64,000 nt of DNA from Streptomyces clavifer. Its GTDB lineage: Bacteria > Actinomycetota > Actinomycetes > Streptomycetales > Streptomycetaceae. Positions 7,909 through 15,545 of the stretch are shown in pieces. The notes beneath the pieces are model-generated. The model was given only the letters and a program-made list of their open reading frames with translations, was not told the origin of the DNA and ran no database searches. A program made the position numbers and the translations under genes. The stretch covers positions 1 through 64,000 of the forward strand of contig BMWJ01000023.1 in the NCBI GenBank assembly GCA_014651175.1, given 5' to 3'. The number at the start of each line of letters is the position of its first letter. Position 1 is the first letter of the stretch.

Positions 7909-8763
7909 ATGACGACTGCCCCCGTACGCGGCGAGCGCGCCGCCCGCGCCGCCCTCTCCCACTTCCGCCGGCCGGAGAGCATCGCGGCCGAACTGGCCCA
8001 GCTGGGGCCGGTGGAGCTCTGGGCGAAGCTGCTCAGGGACGATCCGGCCGGACGGCTCCGCGGCTACGAGCCGGAGAAGGAACTGGTCACGGCCGAGCGC
8101 ACCGCCGATTTCGTCATCCCGGGTGACGTCGCCTGGCCCGCCGCCCTGGACACGCTCGCGGAGACGCGGCCGATGGGCGTGTGGACGCGCGGCCGTGGCG
8201 ACCTGGCCGCCCTGTCCGCCCGCGCAGTCGCCGTGACCGGACGCCGCGCACCGAGCCCGTCCGGTGTCCGCGCCGCGCAGGACACCGGACGCTCGCTCAC
8301 CGAGGCCGGGCACACGGTCGCCTCCGCCCTCTCGTACGGCATCGACACCGCGGCCCAGCACGCCGCCGCCGCGCCGACGCTGGCCGTCATGCCGTGCGGA
8401 CTGGACACCTGCCACCCCTACAACCAGGCCGCCCTCCTGGACCGCGTGACGACGAACGGCGGTATCGCCGTCAGCGTCTACCGCCCGGGGACGCCCACCA
8501 GCCGCCTGACGCTCTCCACCACGGCCCGGCTCCTCGCGGCCCTGTCCCGGGCTCTCGTCCTGATCGAGCCCAGCGACGACGTCGCCACCGTCCCGCTGGA
8601 GGCCGCCCGGGAAGCGCGGCACCTGCGCCGGCCGGTGCACGTGCTCACCACCACGGACCCCAGCACCAACATCAGGCACACGAGCAGGACCGGCCGGCTG
8701 CTGAAGTCCGTCCGCGCCCACCGCACCATCAAGCTCTCCGACATCGTCACCACGCTCGCCTGA
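7909..8763 (+). CDS. dprA: DprA/Smf-family DNA-processing protein
   Basis: 284 residues with the Rossmann-like DprA core: AVAVTGRRAPSPSG, then ALSYGIDTAAQHAA, VMPCGLDTCHPYN, SRLTLSTTARLLAALS and VLIEPSDDVATVPLE. DprA proteins bind single-stranded DNA and load RecA during transformation; copies on mobile elements may handle incoming single strands or serve in defence-like systems. The usual C-terminal winged helix seems absent, so this is the shorter form. ATG at 7909 with GAGG upstream. It carries leader copy 2 and is followed by a perfect palindromic hairpin. Confidence 0.85.
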   Translation: MTTAPVRGERAARAALSHFRRPESIAAELAQLGPVELWAKLLRDDPAGRLRGYEPEKELVTAERTADFVIPGDVAWPAALDTLAETRPMGVWTRGRGDLAALSARAVAVTGRRAPSPSGVRAAQDTGRSLTEAGHTVASALSYGIDTAAQHAAAAPTLAVMPCGLDTCHPYNQAALLDRVTTNGGIAVSVYRPGTPTSRLTLSTTARLLAALSRALVLIEPSDDVATVPLEAAREARHLRRPVHVLTTTDPSTNIRHTSRTGRLLKSVRAHRTIKLSDIVTTLA

Positions 8764-8768
8764 CACCC

Positions 8769-8796
8769 GTGCGGGCCCGGCCGGCCGGGCCCGCAC
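8769..8796 (+). terminator. Perfect 28-bp palindrome after dprA
   Basis: GTGCGGGCCCGGCC is followed directly by its reverse complement, beginning six bases after the dprA stop. It probably acts as a terminator for dprA. Confidence 0.6.
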
Positions 8797-8845
8797 GCCC
8801 CGCGGCACCGCTCCGCTTCGCCACCTCCCGGAAGAAGGCACCGCC

Positions 8846-9097
8846 ATGCGCGTCTCCGCCCGCCTCCGCCGCCGCTTCCACCGCACGGCCCGGCTCCTGT
8901 CCGTCAGGCGCAGCGAGCCCGGTTCGCTGCCCGCTCTCCAGGTGGCCGGTGTCCTGGTCTTCGCCTACATCGACGCCGACAGCTCAGCCGTCCGCGTCAG
9001 CGTCGACCTGGACACGGCGCACCGTGCGCTGCTGCGCCCCGACCGCTCCGTGCCGCTGGAGATCACCGTGCAGGGCAGCCGCGTCTTCCGTGAATGA
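8846..9097 (+). CDS. Small hypothetical protein, 83 aa
   Basis: Starts with a basic segment (MRVSARLRRRFHRTARLL) followed by a beta-rich region (VAGVLVFAYIDADSSAVRVSVDL). No known domain recognised and no membrane segment. A GGAAGAAGG ribosome site precedes the ATG. It is a monocistron-like gene between dprA and the 162-aa gene and has neither the TTGGCC leader nor a clear terminator. Confidence 0.6.
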   Translation: MRVSARLRRRFHRTARLLSVRRSEPGSLPALQVAGVLVFAYIDADSSAVRVSVDLDTAHRALLRPDRSVPLEITVQGSRVFRE

Positions 9098-9118
9098 CCC
9101 CCAGGGAAGCCCTAATCA

Positions 9119-9171
9119 TGGTAGAGTTCTCCTTGTCGGAACGTTTGGCCGCGAACCGACACCCGGACCGC
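9119..9171 (+). promoter_or_regulatory. Extended -10 promoter with leader RNA element, copy 3
   Basis: TG-G-TAGAGT (9119-9127) is followed after five bases by TTGTC, a possible leaderless TTG start whose peptide would begin MSERLAANRHPD. The hairpin GTCGG-AA-CG (9135-9143), loop TTTGGCCG, CG-AA-CCGAC (9152-9160) is perfectly symmetric. CCGG (9163-9166) can pair with loop TTGG using G-U pairs, and CCGC follows at 9168-9171. The hairpin ends 33 nt before the start at 9194. Confidence 0.6.
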
Positions 9172-9193
9172 ATCCCGAGCAGCAGGAGGACAC

Positions 9194-9682
9194 ATGACCG
9201 GCAGCGACCCGCAGACCGCCGTACTCCCCGTCATCGGAACCCGCGTGACGTACCACGGGAGCCTCACCCAGTACCACGGCAGCGGATTCCTCCTCTTCCC
9301 CCATGACGTGAGCCTGTCCGTGGGAGACACCCTCTACTGCGACTGCGACCACCACTCCCGCTACACGCTGGTCGACATCGAGTCCGACACCCCCCTGCGC
9401 CACGTCCGCGAAGCGAGCTTCACCGTTGAGGCCGGCACTTGGTGGCCCGAGGACGCGATCGACGTCGTGCACGGCGGATTCGTCTACAAGGCATCGCACA
9501 CGCTGCCCGGGGGCTCACCCGCCACCCGCATCCTCGCGTTCCACACCGCCAACGGCGAAGTCCTCAATCAGTGGGGCGCCATCTGCCAGATCGCCGACCG
9601 CGACACCGTCCGCATCCTCGACGAGCGCGGTCTCGACCCGTTCCGGGCCCTCCCGGCCCTCCCCTCCCCGACGAGCAGCTGA
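9194..9682 (+). CDS. Hypothetical protein of the element, 162 aa
   Basis: A soluble beta-rich protein: VIGTRVTYHGSLTQYHGSG, then SVGDTLYCDCDHHSRYTLVD, ending in a Pro-rich tail. The N-terminal part has the look of a small barrel followed by a CDCDHH cluster that could bind metal; this is inference only. AGGAGG lies six bases before the ATG. Promoter, leader copy 3 and a following hairpin make it a single-gene unit. Confidence 0.7.
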   Translation: MTGSDPQTAVLPVIGTRVTYHGSLTQYHGSGFLLFPHDVSLSVGDTLYCDCDHHSRYTLVDIESDTPLRHVREASFTVEAGTWWPEDAIDVVHGGFVYKASHTLPGGSPATRILAFHTANGEVLNQWGAICQIADRDTVRILDERGLDPFRALPALPSPTSS

Positions 9683-9691
9683 CACGCCCCA

Positions 9692-9713
9692 GGGGGCGGC
9701 AGCAGCCGCCCCC
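9692..9713 (+). terminator. Hairpin terminator after the 162-aa gene
   Basis: GGGGGCGGC-AGCA-GCCGCCCCC, a perfect 9-bp stem with a four-base loop, ten bases after the stop. Confidence 0.65.
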
Positions 9714-9749
9714 TCCCGTCACCCGCCTCACACCACAGGGGAGTACACG

Positions 9750-10115
9750 ATGACCGACGCCACCACCGACCAGGCAGCCCTCACCGCAGGCACGATCGTG
9801 CGCTGCCCGCGCTACATCAACGGCGAAAGCACCGGCCTGCGCAAGGCCGTCGTGCTCGGCCTGTGGAACGAGGACAACCCCAAGGGCGGCTACCGCGTGT
9901 ACTTCTACACGCTCGGCCCGGCCAGCTTCTCCCCCCGGACCGCCGGGCTCGCGTTCGCCCGCGAGATGACCGTCCTCGGCAGGCTCGAAGACCTCTCCGA
10001 GCGCACCCTGACCGGCATCTACAAGGGACTGAACCTGTTCCCGGGGTCCGCGTACGTGCGCAACCGGGCGGGCAGCCACGCCTACCGGCTGCGCACGGCC
10101 CGCCGCGCCCGATAG
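9750..10115 (+). CDS. Hypothetical protein of the element, 121 aa
   Basis: Begins MTDATTDQAALTAGTIVRCPRY and continues with a compact beta-rich fold (KAVVLGLWNEDNPKGGYRVY, REMTVLGRLEDLSERTL). No family recognised. The ATG at 9750 follows a GGGGAGT ribosome site; the longer frame upstream overlaps the preceding gene and terminator and is not used. Followed by a large hairpin at 10121-10173. Confidence 0.65.
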   Translation: MTDATTDQAALTAGTIVRCPRYINGESTGLRKAVVLGLWNEDNPKGGYRVYFYTLGPASFSPRTAGLAFAREMTVLGRLEDLSERTLTGIYKGLNLFPGSAYVRNRAGSHAYRLRTARRAR

Positions 10116-10120
10116 GCCCC

Positions 10121-10173
10121 GCCCGGGGACCGGTGGGCCTACGAGCACCCCGCACCCCACCGGCCCCCCGGGC
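10121..10173 (+). terminator. Bulged hairpin after the 121-aa gene
   Basis: CCGGTGGG (10130-10137) pairs with CCCACCGG (10156-10163), extended by GCCCGGGG/CCCCGGGC outer arms with small bulges. It starts five bases after the stop. Confidence 0.5.
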
Positions 10174-10256
10174 GCAGCGCGACATCGAAGGGCCTCACCC
10201 CGACCAGGTGTGTGCGGCCCGCCATGCCCCAGCCCAGCGGAAGGAACCGCATCAGC

Positions 10257-10553
10257 ATGAGCACCGAGACCCGCGAGTTCATCATCGTCGGCCAGGACAC
10301 CGGCGTCGGCTTCATCCTGTGGGACGTCATGCCCGCCCCGACCGATCCCATCAAGCGCGCCATGGCGCTCGAGGAGATCGGGGTCGACGTCCACGACGCG
10401 TTCGGCTCGTGCCACATGGAGTGGGCCACCACCGCCACCGGCGCCGTGAACCAGCTCCTGACAGACCTGCGCAAGCAGTCCGGCATCGACGACTACGCGC
10501 TGAGCGAGACCAGCAACCGCGACGCCCTCACCGAGGACCGCGAGCCCCGATAG
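10257..10553 (+). CDS. Hypothetical protein of the element, 98 aa
   Basis: Begins MSTETREFIIVGQDTGVGF and contains AMALEEIGVDVHDAFGSCH. No family recognised; soluble. The ATG at 10257 has GGAAGGA upstream; an in-frame ATG at 10212 would add 15 residues with poor composition. Followed by a strong terminator. Confidence 0.65.
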   Translation: MSTETREFIIVGQDTGVGFILWDVMPAPTDPIKRAMALEEIGVDVHDAFGSCHMEWATTATGAVNQLLTDLRKQSGIDDYALSETSNRDALTEDREPR

Positions 10554-10559
10554 GACCCG

Positions 10560-10586
10560 GCCGGGGGCGGGCCGCCCGCCCCCGGC
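10560..10586 (+). terminator. 12-bp hairpin terminator after the 98-aa gene
   Basis: GCCGGGGGCGGG-CCG-CCCGCCCCCGGC followed by TTTG, seven bases after the stop. Confidence 0.7.
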
Positions 10587-10614
10587 TTTGCCCCGTAAGC
10601 CGTCTCGCCGCTCA

Positions 10615-10661
10615 CCGCCAGGTCCCGGTTGGCCCCGGGGCACCGGCGGATCCCGAACCGC
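10615..10661 (+). promoter_or_regulatory. Leader RNA element, copy 4
   Basis: Stem CCGCC-A-GGT-CCCGG, loop TTGGCC (10629-10634), then CCGGG-GC-ACC-GGCGG. CCGA (10653-10656) is complementary to loop TTGG with one G-U pair; CCGC follows at 10658-10661. The hairpin ends 33 nt before the GTG at 10683. Confidence 0.65.
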
Positions 10662-10682
10662 CCCCACCTCCCAGGAGTCCCT

Positions 10683-11693
10683 GTGACCATCCAGCCACGG
10701 CGTTCCGCGCTCATCCCTCTCACGCCCGCCCGGCCGACCACTGACGACGTCGCACAACTGGCGGCCGGCCGGGTCGCCACCACGGACGAGCCGGATCCCA
10801 CCACGCTGCTGACATGGGCCGACATCATCCTGGTCAACAATTCCGGCGGCAAGGACAGCCAGGCGATGCTCTCGCACCTCGTCGCCCTGGCCGCCGCCGC
10901 GCAGGTGCTGCACCGGATCGTCGGCGTCCACTGCGATCTGGGCGACGTCGAGTGGAAGGGCACCCGCGAGCTCGCCGAGGAGCAGGCCGCCGCCTACGGG
11001 CTGCGCTTCGAAGTCGTCTCCCGCAAGCAGGGCGACCTCATCCAGCAGATCAAGGACCGCCACCACACGCTGCGCGCCAACGGGGACACCACCACACCGG
11101 CCTGGCCGTCGTCCCAGGCGAGGTACTGCACGAGTGCCCATAAGCGCGGGCAGGTCCGGCCTCTGATGACGCGGCTGGTCGACGAGTTCACCGGCCGGCC
11201 CGGTCGGCCGGTGCGGATTCTGAACTGCATGGGGATGCGGGCCGAGGAGAGCCCGGCCCGCATGAAGCGCACGATGCTCGAACTCGACCAGGGCGCCAGC
11301 AACGGAAAGCGCACCGTCTACACGTGGCTTCCCCTGCACACGTGGCCGGTGAAGCGGGTGTGGTCGGAGATCGCACGGTCCGGGCTCCCGTACAGCCCCG
11401 TCTACGACTGGGGGATGTCCCGCCTGTCGTGCTCATTCTGCGTACTGGCGTCCGAGCGCGACCTCGAGCTCGCCGCACGGCTCCGGCCGGAGAAGGCCGC
11501 CGAGATGGTCGGCCTGGAGCATTACGTCGGCCACGACTTCAAGAAGAACCTCCCCATCGCGGAAATCGTCCGCCGGGCCGAGGCCACCGACGCCGCCCAC
11601 GGGCCCGCGGTGCGCCACCCCCGCGGCACGGCGATGGCCGCCCACATCGGACAGGCCCGAACCCTGGACTACCTCGCACGCAGCGCCGCCTGA
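10683..11693 (+). CDS. PAPS-reductase-like PP-loop protein
   Basis: 336 residues with the PP-loop ATP-pyrophosphatase motif NSGGKDSQ at 53-60, then ARYCTSAHKRGQ, the GMRAEESPAR segment typical of PAPS reductase/DndC-like enzymes, and a SCSFC cysteine pair. Assimilatory PAPS reductases reduce sulfate, but element-borne relatives include DndC/SspD, which act in DNA phosphorothioation, and phage proteins of unknown role. No dndB/D/E or ssp partner is seen, so a phosphorothioation role is not supported here. GTG start preceded by AGGAG. Carries leader copy 4 and is followed by a hairpin. It sits in the same leader-RNA group as DprA and the two methyltransferases. Confidence 0.8.
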   Translation: MTIQPRRSALIPLTPARPTTDDVAQLAAGRVATTDEPDPTTLLTWADIILVNNSGGKDSQAMLSHLVALAAAAQVLHRIVGVHCDLGDVEWKGTRELAEEQAAAYGLRFEVVSRKQGDLIQQIKDRHHTLRANGDTTTPAWPSSQARYCTSAHKRGQVRPLMTRLVDEFTGRPGRPVRILNCMGMRAEESPARMKRTMLELDQGASNGKRTVYTWLPLHTWPVKRVWSEIARSGLPYSPVYDWGMSRLSCSFCVLASERDLELAARLRPEKAAEMVGLEHYVGHDFKKNLPIAEIVRRAEATDAAHGPAVRHPRGTAMAAHIGQARTLDYLARSAA

Positions 11694-11698
11694 CCTGC

Positions 11699-11737
11699 CT
11701 CCCGAGGGCCGGTGCGCCGTGCACCGGCCCCCGGGAG
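11699..11737 (+). terminator. Hairpin terminator after the PP-loop gene
   Basis: GGGCCGGTGC-GCCGT-GCACCGGCCC with outer CTCCC/GGGAG pairing, starting five bases after the stop. Confidence 0.7.
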
Positions 11738-11751
11738 CAGGGCTTCACCCG

Positions 11752-11805
11752 CCTGCCTGACCGCGTGGTTGGCCCCACCCGGTCGGCAGGTCCGTCCCGA
11801 GCCGC
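11752..11805 (+). promoter_or_regulatory. Leader RNA element, copy 5
   Basis: CCTGCC-T-GACC-GC-GTGG, loop TTGGCC (11769-11774), CCAC-CC-GGTC-GGCAGG: three stacked helices with small internal loops, ending at 11790. CCGA (11797-11800) can pair with the loop TTGG, and CCGC follows at 11802-11805. It lies 36 nt before the ATG at 11827, in front of a now truncated gene. Confidence 0.65.
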
Positions 11806-11826
11806 TCCCACCACTGGAGTTTCCGC

Positions 11827-11904
11827 ATGCGCCCCACAGTTCTGTCCTACGGTCTCGGCGCCGACTCGACCGCCATCCGACTTCCGTGGGTTCAGAATTT
11901 GTGA
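11827..11904 (+). pseudogene. Truncated start of a second PP-loop-type gene
   Basis: The first 17 residues, MRPTVLSYGLGADSTAI, look like the start of phage and plasmid nucleotide-hydrolase (PP-loop) proteins. After about 11875 the sequence changes character and a stop follows at 11902-11904. A good ribosome site (TGGAG) and leader copy 5 are still in place, so the gene was active before a deletion or recombination removed the rest. The loss point marks a junction in the element. Confidence 0.6.
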
Positions 11905-11967
11905 GAGTTCCTCGGCGGAAACTCGGAGCTTTACCGACCGTCGTGGACTTGTGGGCTGGAAGTTCAA

Positions 11968-12110
11968 CTCTCGTGTTGTCGGGAGGCGAAGAGACGAAGG
12001 ACGTCCTCGTCCAGGTCGGTGGTGTCGCCCTCGGTGCACAGCAGGAAGCCGAAGTCGACAAGGCTCGGGGTGGCGGGCCCACTGCGGGACGCCGGTCTCC
12101 TGGGGAGGCG
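11968..12110 (-). pseudogene. Possible gene remnant
   Basis: On the minus strand one frame reads SLVDFGFLLCTEGDTTDLDE and then DVLRLFASRQHES before a stop. This looks like the C-terminal end of a real protein, but no start or family is recognised. It directly follows the truncation at about 11875. The rest of 11905-12650 holds no convincing gene; a plus-strand 78-codon frame at 12171-12407 lacks a ribosome site. Confidence 0.3.
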
Positions 12111-12607
12111 CTAGCTAACCCTCCGTCCGTGTCTTGCCCGGCAGGGCTGATCCGGCCGTGATTATGAGCTATGGATGAAGAAAGCCCAATTTGGCGGCCC
12201 ACCGATGTTCACGGTTTGGAAGTCCTCAGCGAGGGGACGGTCTCGGTCTCAATGCGGCTCTACGGCTGGGAAGCGGTCCTGCCAATGTCTTTGATCCGGA
12301 GCATCGGACTGCCCTCGGAGCCCAAAGTGTCCGACCGCAGAGACTCTGCCGGTGTCGCTGTGGCCGCATGGTTGATGCCTACGGCCTACCGGGCGACCGC
12401 CGTGTAGGGGGACTCGCAGCGGTGGGTGAGGGTGTCGGGAGGCTGGACAGAGATGCGCCTCGTAAGGGAAGCTGCCGCATCCGGCACTGCCCGAGCACGG
12501 CACATGGGGTGCCGGCCGGTCAGTGATGGCGAGAGCCACTTCGGCCACGATGATGGGCCGCGACAACGACCCGCTCTTCCGCTTCACTGCCGCCACGGCT
12601 CGCCCGC

Positions 12608-12638
12608 CCGGTGCCGGCAGGGGGTGTGCCGGCACCGG
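12608..12638 (-). terminator. 12-bp hairpin terminator of the DUF4394 gene
   Basis: CCGGTGCCGGCA-GGGGGTG-TGCCGGCACCGG, a perfect 12-bp stem located about a dozen bases beyond the stop of the minus-strand gene at 12651. Confidence 0.7.
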
Positions 12639-12650
12639 CGCACGTCGTGC

Positions 12651-13526
12651 TCAGTTCTGGTTGAGCGGGAGTGCGATGTCGACGACCTGACGGCCGGCCG
12701 GGAACGAGCCGACGAGGGACGTCTCGCCGTCGAGGATGTTCACCTGGTAGAAGCGCTGCCGCCCGCCCGTGGACAGTGCGGCGAAGCCGCGGTTGGAGCC
12801 GTTGGAGGGCTTGTAGTAGATGTCGAACCCGGCCCAGGGTCCGGTGTTGACTCCCAGGCTTCCGGTGGGGGCGAGGGTGCCTGCGTTGGCCGGGGACTGG
12901 AGGGAGACCCGGTCGTTGACGGTGTCGATGTCGAACAGGGTGGTGGCGGTCGCCGCGTTGAGGTCGTTGTTGGTGTAGGCGGCCCCCGTGACGCCGAGCG
13001 CGGTTGATGGCGGCGTGGTCGGGTTGGTGAGAGTGCCGTCGACGGTGGTGGTGCGCGGTGCGGCCGGGTCGTCGATGTTGTGGCGCAGGTTCTGGCCGGT
13101 GTCGCTGATGACGCGCAGGCGGTTGGCGGCGGGGTTGAAGTCGACGCCGAAATTCCTGCCCGCCAGTGCGACGGTCAGCTGGGAGACCTTGACGGCCCGC
13201 GCGTCGCTGTTCACGGTGTAGACGCCGCCCCGGTCGCCGACGCCGTAGAGCTTGCCGTTCTGGACCCGGAAGTCGATGCCGACCAGCTTCCGGTCCGCCC
13301 TCAGGCCGGAGACCTTGCCGAACGACCAGCTGTCGCCGGGGTTGGTGACCTGGAAGCCGACCAGGCGCTGGTCGGAGGTCAGCCCCACGCTGATGAGGCC
13401 CGGCGACGCCGCCCGCCCGCGTGGACCGAACGGGGTGGGCTCGGTTCCGGCCGATGCCAGAGCGGGGGCGCCGAGGGACAACGCGATGGCGCCGACAGCG
13501 GCGGCCGACAGAAGACGAGTACGCAC
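12651..13526 (-). CDS. Secreted DUF4394 protein
   Basis: 291 residues with a Sec signal peptide (MRTRLLSAAAVGAIALSLGAPALASA). The mature part is a DUF4394 domain, probably beta-propeller-like, with repeated KLVGIDFRVQNGKLYGVGD, FGVDFNPAANRLRVISDTGQ and TATTLFDIDTVNDRVSLQSP. Its function is not known. GTG start with GGAGTG upstream. It is transcribed divergently from a paralogue at 13818; the two share most motifs nearly word for word, so they arose by duplication. The 290-bp space between them should hold both promoters. Confidence 0.85.
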   Translation of the reverse strand: MRTRLLSAAAVGAIALSLGAPALASAGTEPTPFGPRGRAASPGLISVGLTSDQRLVGFQVTNPGDSWSFGKVSGLRADRKLVGIDFRVQNGKLYGVGDRGGVYTVNSDARAVKVSQLTVALAGRNFGVDFNPAANRLRVISDTGQNLRHNIDDPAAPRTTTVDGTLTNPTTPPSTALGVTGAAYTNNDLNAATATTLFDIDTVNDRVSLQSPANAGTLAPTGSLGVNTGPWAGFDIYYKPSNGSNRGFAALSTGGRQRFYQVNILDGETSLVGSFPAGRQVVDIALPLNQN

Positions 13527-13817
13527 GGTTGCACTCCGAACGGTAGTCGGCCCGCCCGCGAAACGGGGGCGGGTCCACCCATCACTTCGGCGCCACCTTC
13601 ACCCGGGTTTGGCCCCATGGCGCAATACACCCCGAATGGATCAGAAAGACTCGTCTGCGTGCGGCCGTTCAGGGGCATCCCCAGCAGCCACAGACCTGAG
13701 CGAGCATCTTCCGGCACTACCACGTTCGGCTGCGGAAAGTAGCAGCTCATTGCCGTGCGTGATTACGTCACTGGTGATGCCGGTGTCCGGCCGGCCCCAG
13801 CCCCGTAGGAGAAACCC

Positions 13818-14894
13818 ATGCGTATATCCCTGCTCGCCCCCGCTGTCGCCGCCGCCGTCCTGAGCCCTCTCGCCTTCGCCGCATCCGCGGCAGCCGCCAC
13901 GCCGGCCGGACCTGCCGCGCGAACCGCTGCCGTAGCGGGCGAGACAGCGGCCGACGACGCACCGCACGCCATCGGCCTCGCGCACGACCAACTCGTCGCC
14001 TTCTCGACGCACGCCCCCGGCCACGCTCGATCGATCGGGCACGTGCGCGGCCTGTCCGGCGACACCAAGCTCGTCGGCATCGACTACCGCGTGCAGAACG
14101 GTGCACTGTACGGCGTGGGTGACCAGGGGGGCATCTACACACTCGACACCCACAACGCGAAGGCGGCGAAGGTGTCGCAGCTGACGGTGGACCTGGACGG
14201 CGAGTACTTCGGCGTCGACTTCAATCCGGCCGCCAACCGGCTGCGCGTCATCAGCGACACCGGGCAGAACCTGCGCCACAACATCGACGACAAGGCGGCC
14301 CCGCGCACCACTACCGTCGACGGCAAGCTCACCAACCCCGCCACGCCCCCCTCTACGACACCGCCCACCGCGAAGGGTGTCACCGGCGCCGGCTACACCA
14401 ACAACGATCTGAACAGTGACACCGCGACCACCCTGTTCGACCTGGACACGGTCAACGACCGCGTCTCGCTGCAGTCCCCCGCCAACGCGGGCAGCCTCGC
14501 CCCCACCGGCAGCCTGGGTGTCAAAGCGGGCCCTTCCGCGGGCTTCGATGTCCACTACGCACCCAAGAGCGGCACGAACCACGGCTTCGCCACACTCCAC
14601 GTCAACGGCACCGCCCGCCTGTACGGCATCGACCTGCTCACCGGCGCAGCCGCCCACAAGGGAGACTTCCCCTCGGACTTCCAGGTCACGGACCTCGCGG
14701 TGGCTCTGAACAAGAAGCCGCAGGGCGGCGTGCACACCGGCGGCGGCGCGCTCGCCTCCGCCACCCTCACCCCTGGCAGTGGCGTGAGCCTCAACGCGGT
14801 AGGTGCGGCCGCCGGCACTCTGCTCCTGCTCGGCGGAATCGGCGCTGGCGCACGGGTCATGGCCAGGCGGACCAACACCAACCGCGTCGCCTGA
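13818..14894 (+). CDS. Surface-anchored DUF4394 protein
   Basis: 358 residues: signal peptide (MRISLLAPAVAAAVLSPLAF), DUF4394 domain closely similar to the divergent neighbour, then a linker and a C-terminal hydrophobic segment (AAAGTLLLLGGIGAGARVMA) followed by RRTN. The tail would hold the protein in the membrane; no LPxTG motif is visible, so this is not a clear sortase substrate. ATG at 13818 preceded by GTAGGAG. Differs from its paralogue by this anchor and a TTPPTAKG insertion. Confidence 0.85.
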   Translation: MRISLLAPAVAAAVLSPLAFAASAAAATPAGPAARTAAVAGETAADDAPHAIGLAHDQLVAFSTHAPGHARSIGHVRGLSGDTKLVGIDYRVQNGALYGVGDQGGIYTLDTHNAKAAKVSQLTVDLDGEYFGVDFNPAANRLRVISDTGQNLRHNIDDKAAPRTTTVDGKLTNPATPPSTTPPTAKGVTGAGYTNNDLNSDTATTLFDLDTVNDRVSLQSPANAGSLAPTGSLGVKAGPSAGFDVHYAPKSGTNHGFATLHVNGTARLYGIDLLTGAAAHKGDFPSDFQVTDLAVALNKKPQGGVHTGGGALASATLTPGSGVSLNAVGAAAGTLLLLGGIGAGARVMARRTNTNRVA

Positions 14895-15545
14895 CCGCAC
14901 TCCCAGCGGCCTTCGCTCATCGGTCACCCGACGTGCTGCCAGCTCGAGATAGCTGTGCGACGCGAGACGATGAGCGGGTCGACCGCTGAGCGCACTTCCG
15001 CCCAGACCCCGCCGGGCAACACTCGGTGTCCGGGCGGAGACCGCGGGGACATTGCGCTGCCATGCAGGTGCTCCTGCGGTATTCGCTTCCGCCGCCATCG
15101 AAGACGGCGGAAGCGGCGACGCGCCGCCGCCGGCGGGCTGGCCACGGCGGCGCGTCATCAACACCGCCACCCCCAGGTGGCGCCGTCGACAACCCGCATT
15201 CGTGACACGTAAGGCTTTGGATTGCCCCGACTGTCCACGCCTACCCATACGGCGTAACCCTGGCCCGCCCCAGGTGCCCGCGAACCTCGACGTCTCCGCG
15301 GCCGAACCGGCACCTCCGCGAAGGGGCTCCGTGGGACCACATGACGCCACCTACACCGACGCCCGCGTGTCGCCGCACAGGGCGGCGCACCACAGGCGCC
15401 AGAGTAGCTAGCAGTGAGGCGCTCAGCCTTGCCGTCAGCTTGACGAGCGCCGACCCGCTGCGGCTCCCGGGGGCACCCCATCCAGCTCCCGGGAGCCGCA
15501 GCACCAGCTGCCGCTCCCCAGCTCCAACCAGTGGCTGCCGGATGA
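14895..15545. other. Gap without a recognised gene; contains a strong hairpin
   Basis: No frame here has convincing coding character. It contains a perfect 15-bp inverted repeat, GCTGCGGCTCCCGGG (15457-15471) with 15488-15502, across a 16-base loop, which may be a terminator or a junction structure near the boundary between the DUF4394 pair and the next element genes. Confidence 0.5.

Noticed and set aside
9564..11339. A 591-codon open frame on the minus strand
   Set aside because: It runs across several plus-strand genes, terminators and leaders; the composition is that of an antisense shadow.
10683..11693. Phosphorothioation (dnd/ssp) system
   Set aside because: Only a PAPS-reductase-like protein is present; no DndB/D/E, IscS/DndA or SspB/E-type genes are visible in the window.
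12171..12407. A 78-codon plus-strand frame
   Set aside because: No ribosome site, no recognisable motif, and it lies in a region of rearranged remnants; coding is possible but not supported.
13595..13625. GGGTTTGGCCCC, resembling the leader RNA loop
   Set aside because: It has no long flanking stem, no CCRR-CCGC tail and is not placed before a start codon at the usual distance.
13641..15350. A 569-codon minus-strand open frame
   Set aside because: Antisense shadow of the DUF4394 gene at 13818, extending over the gap without coding character.
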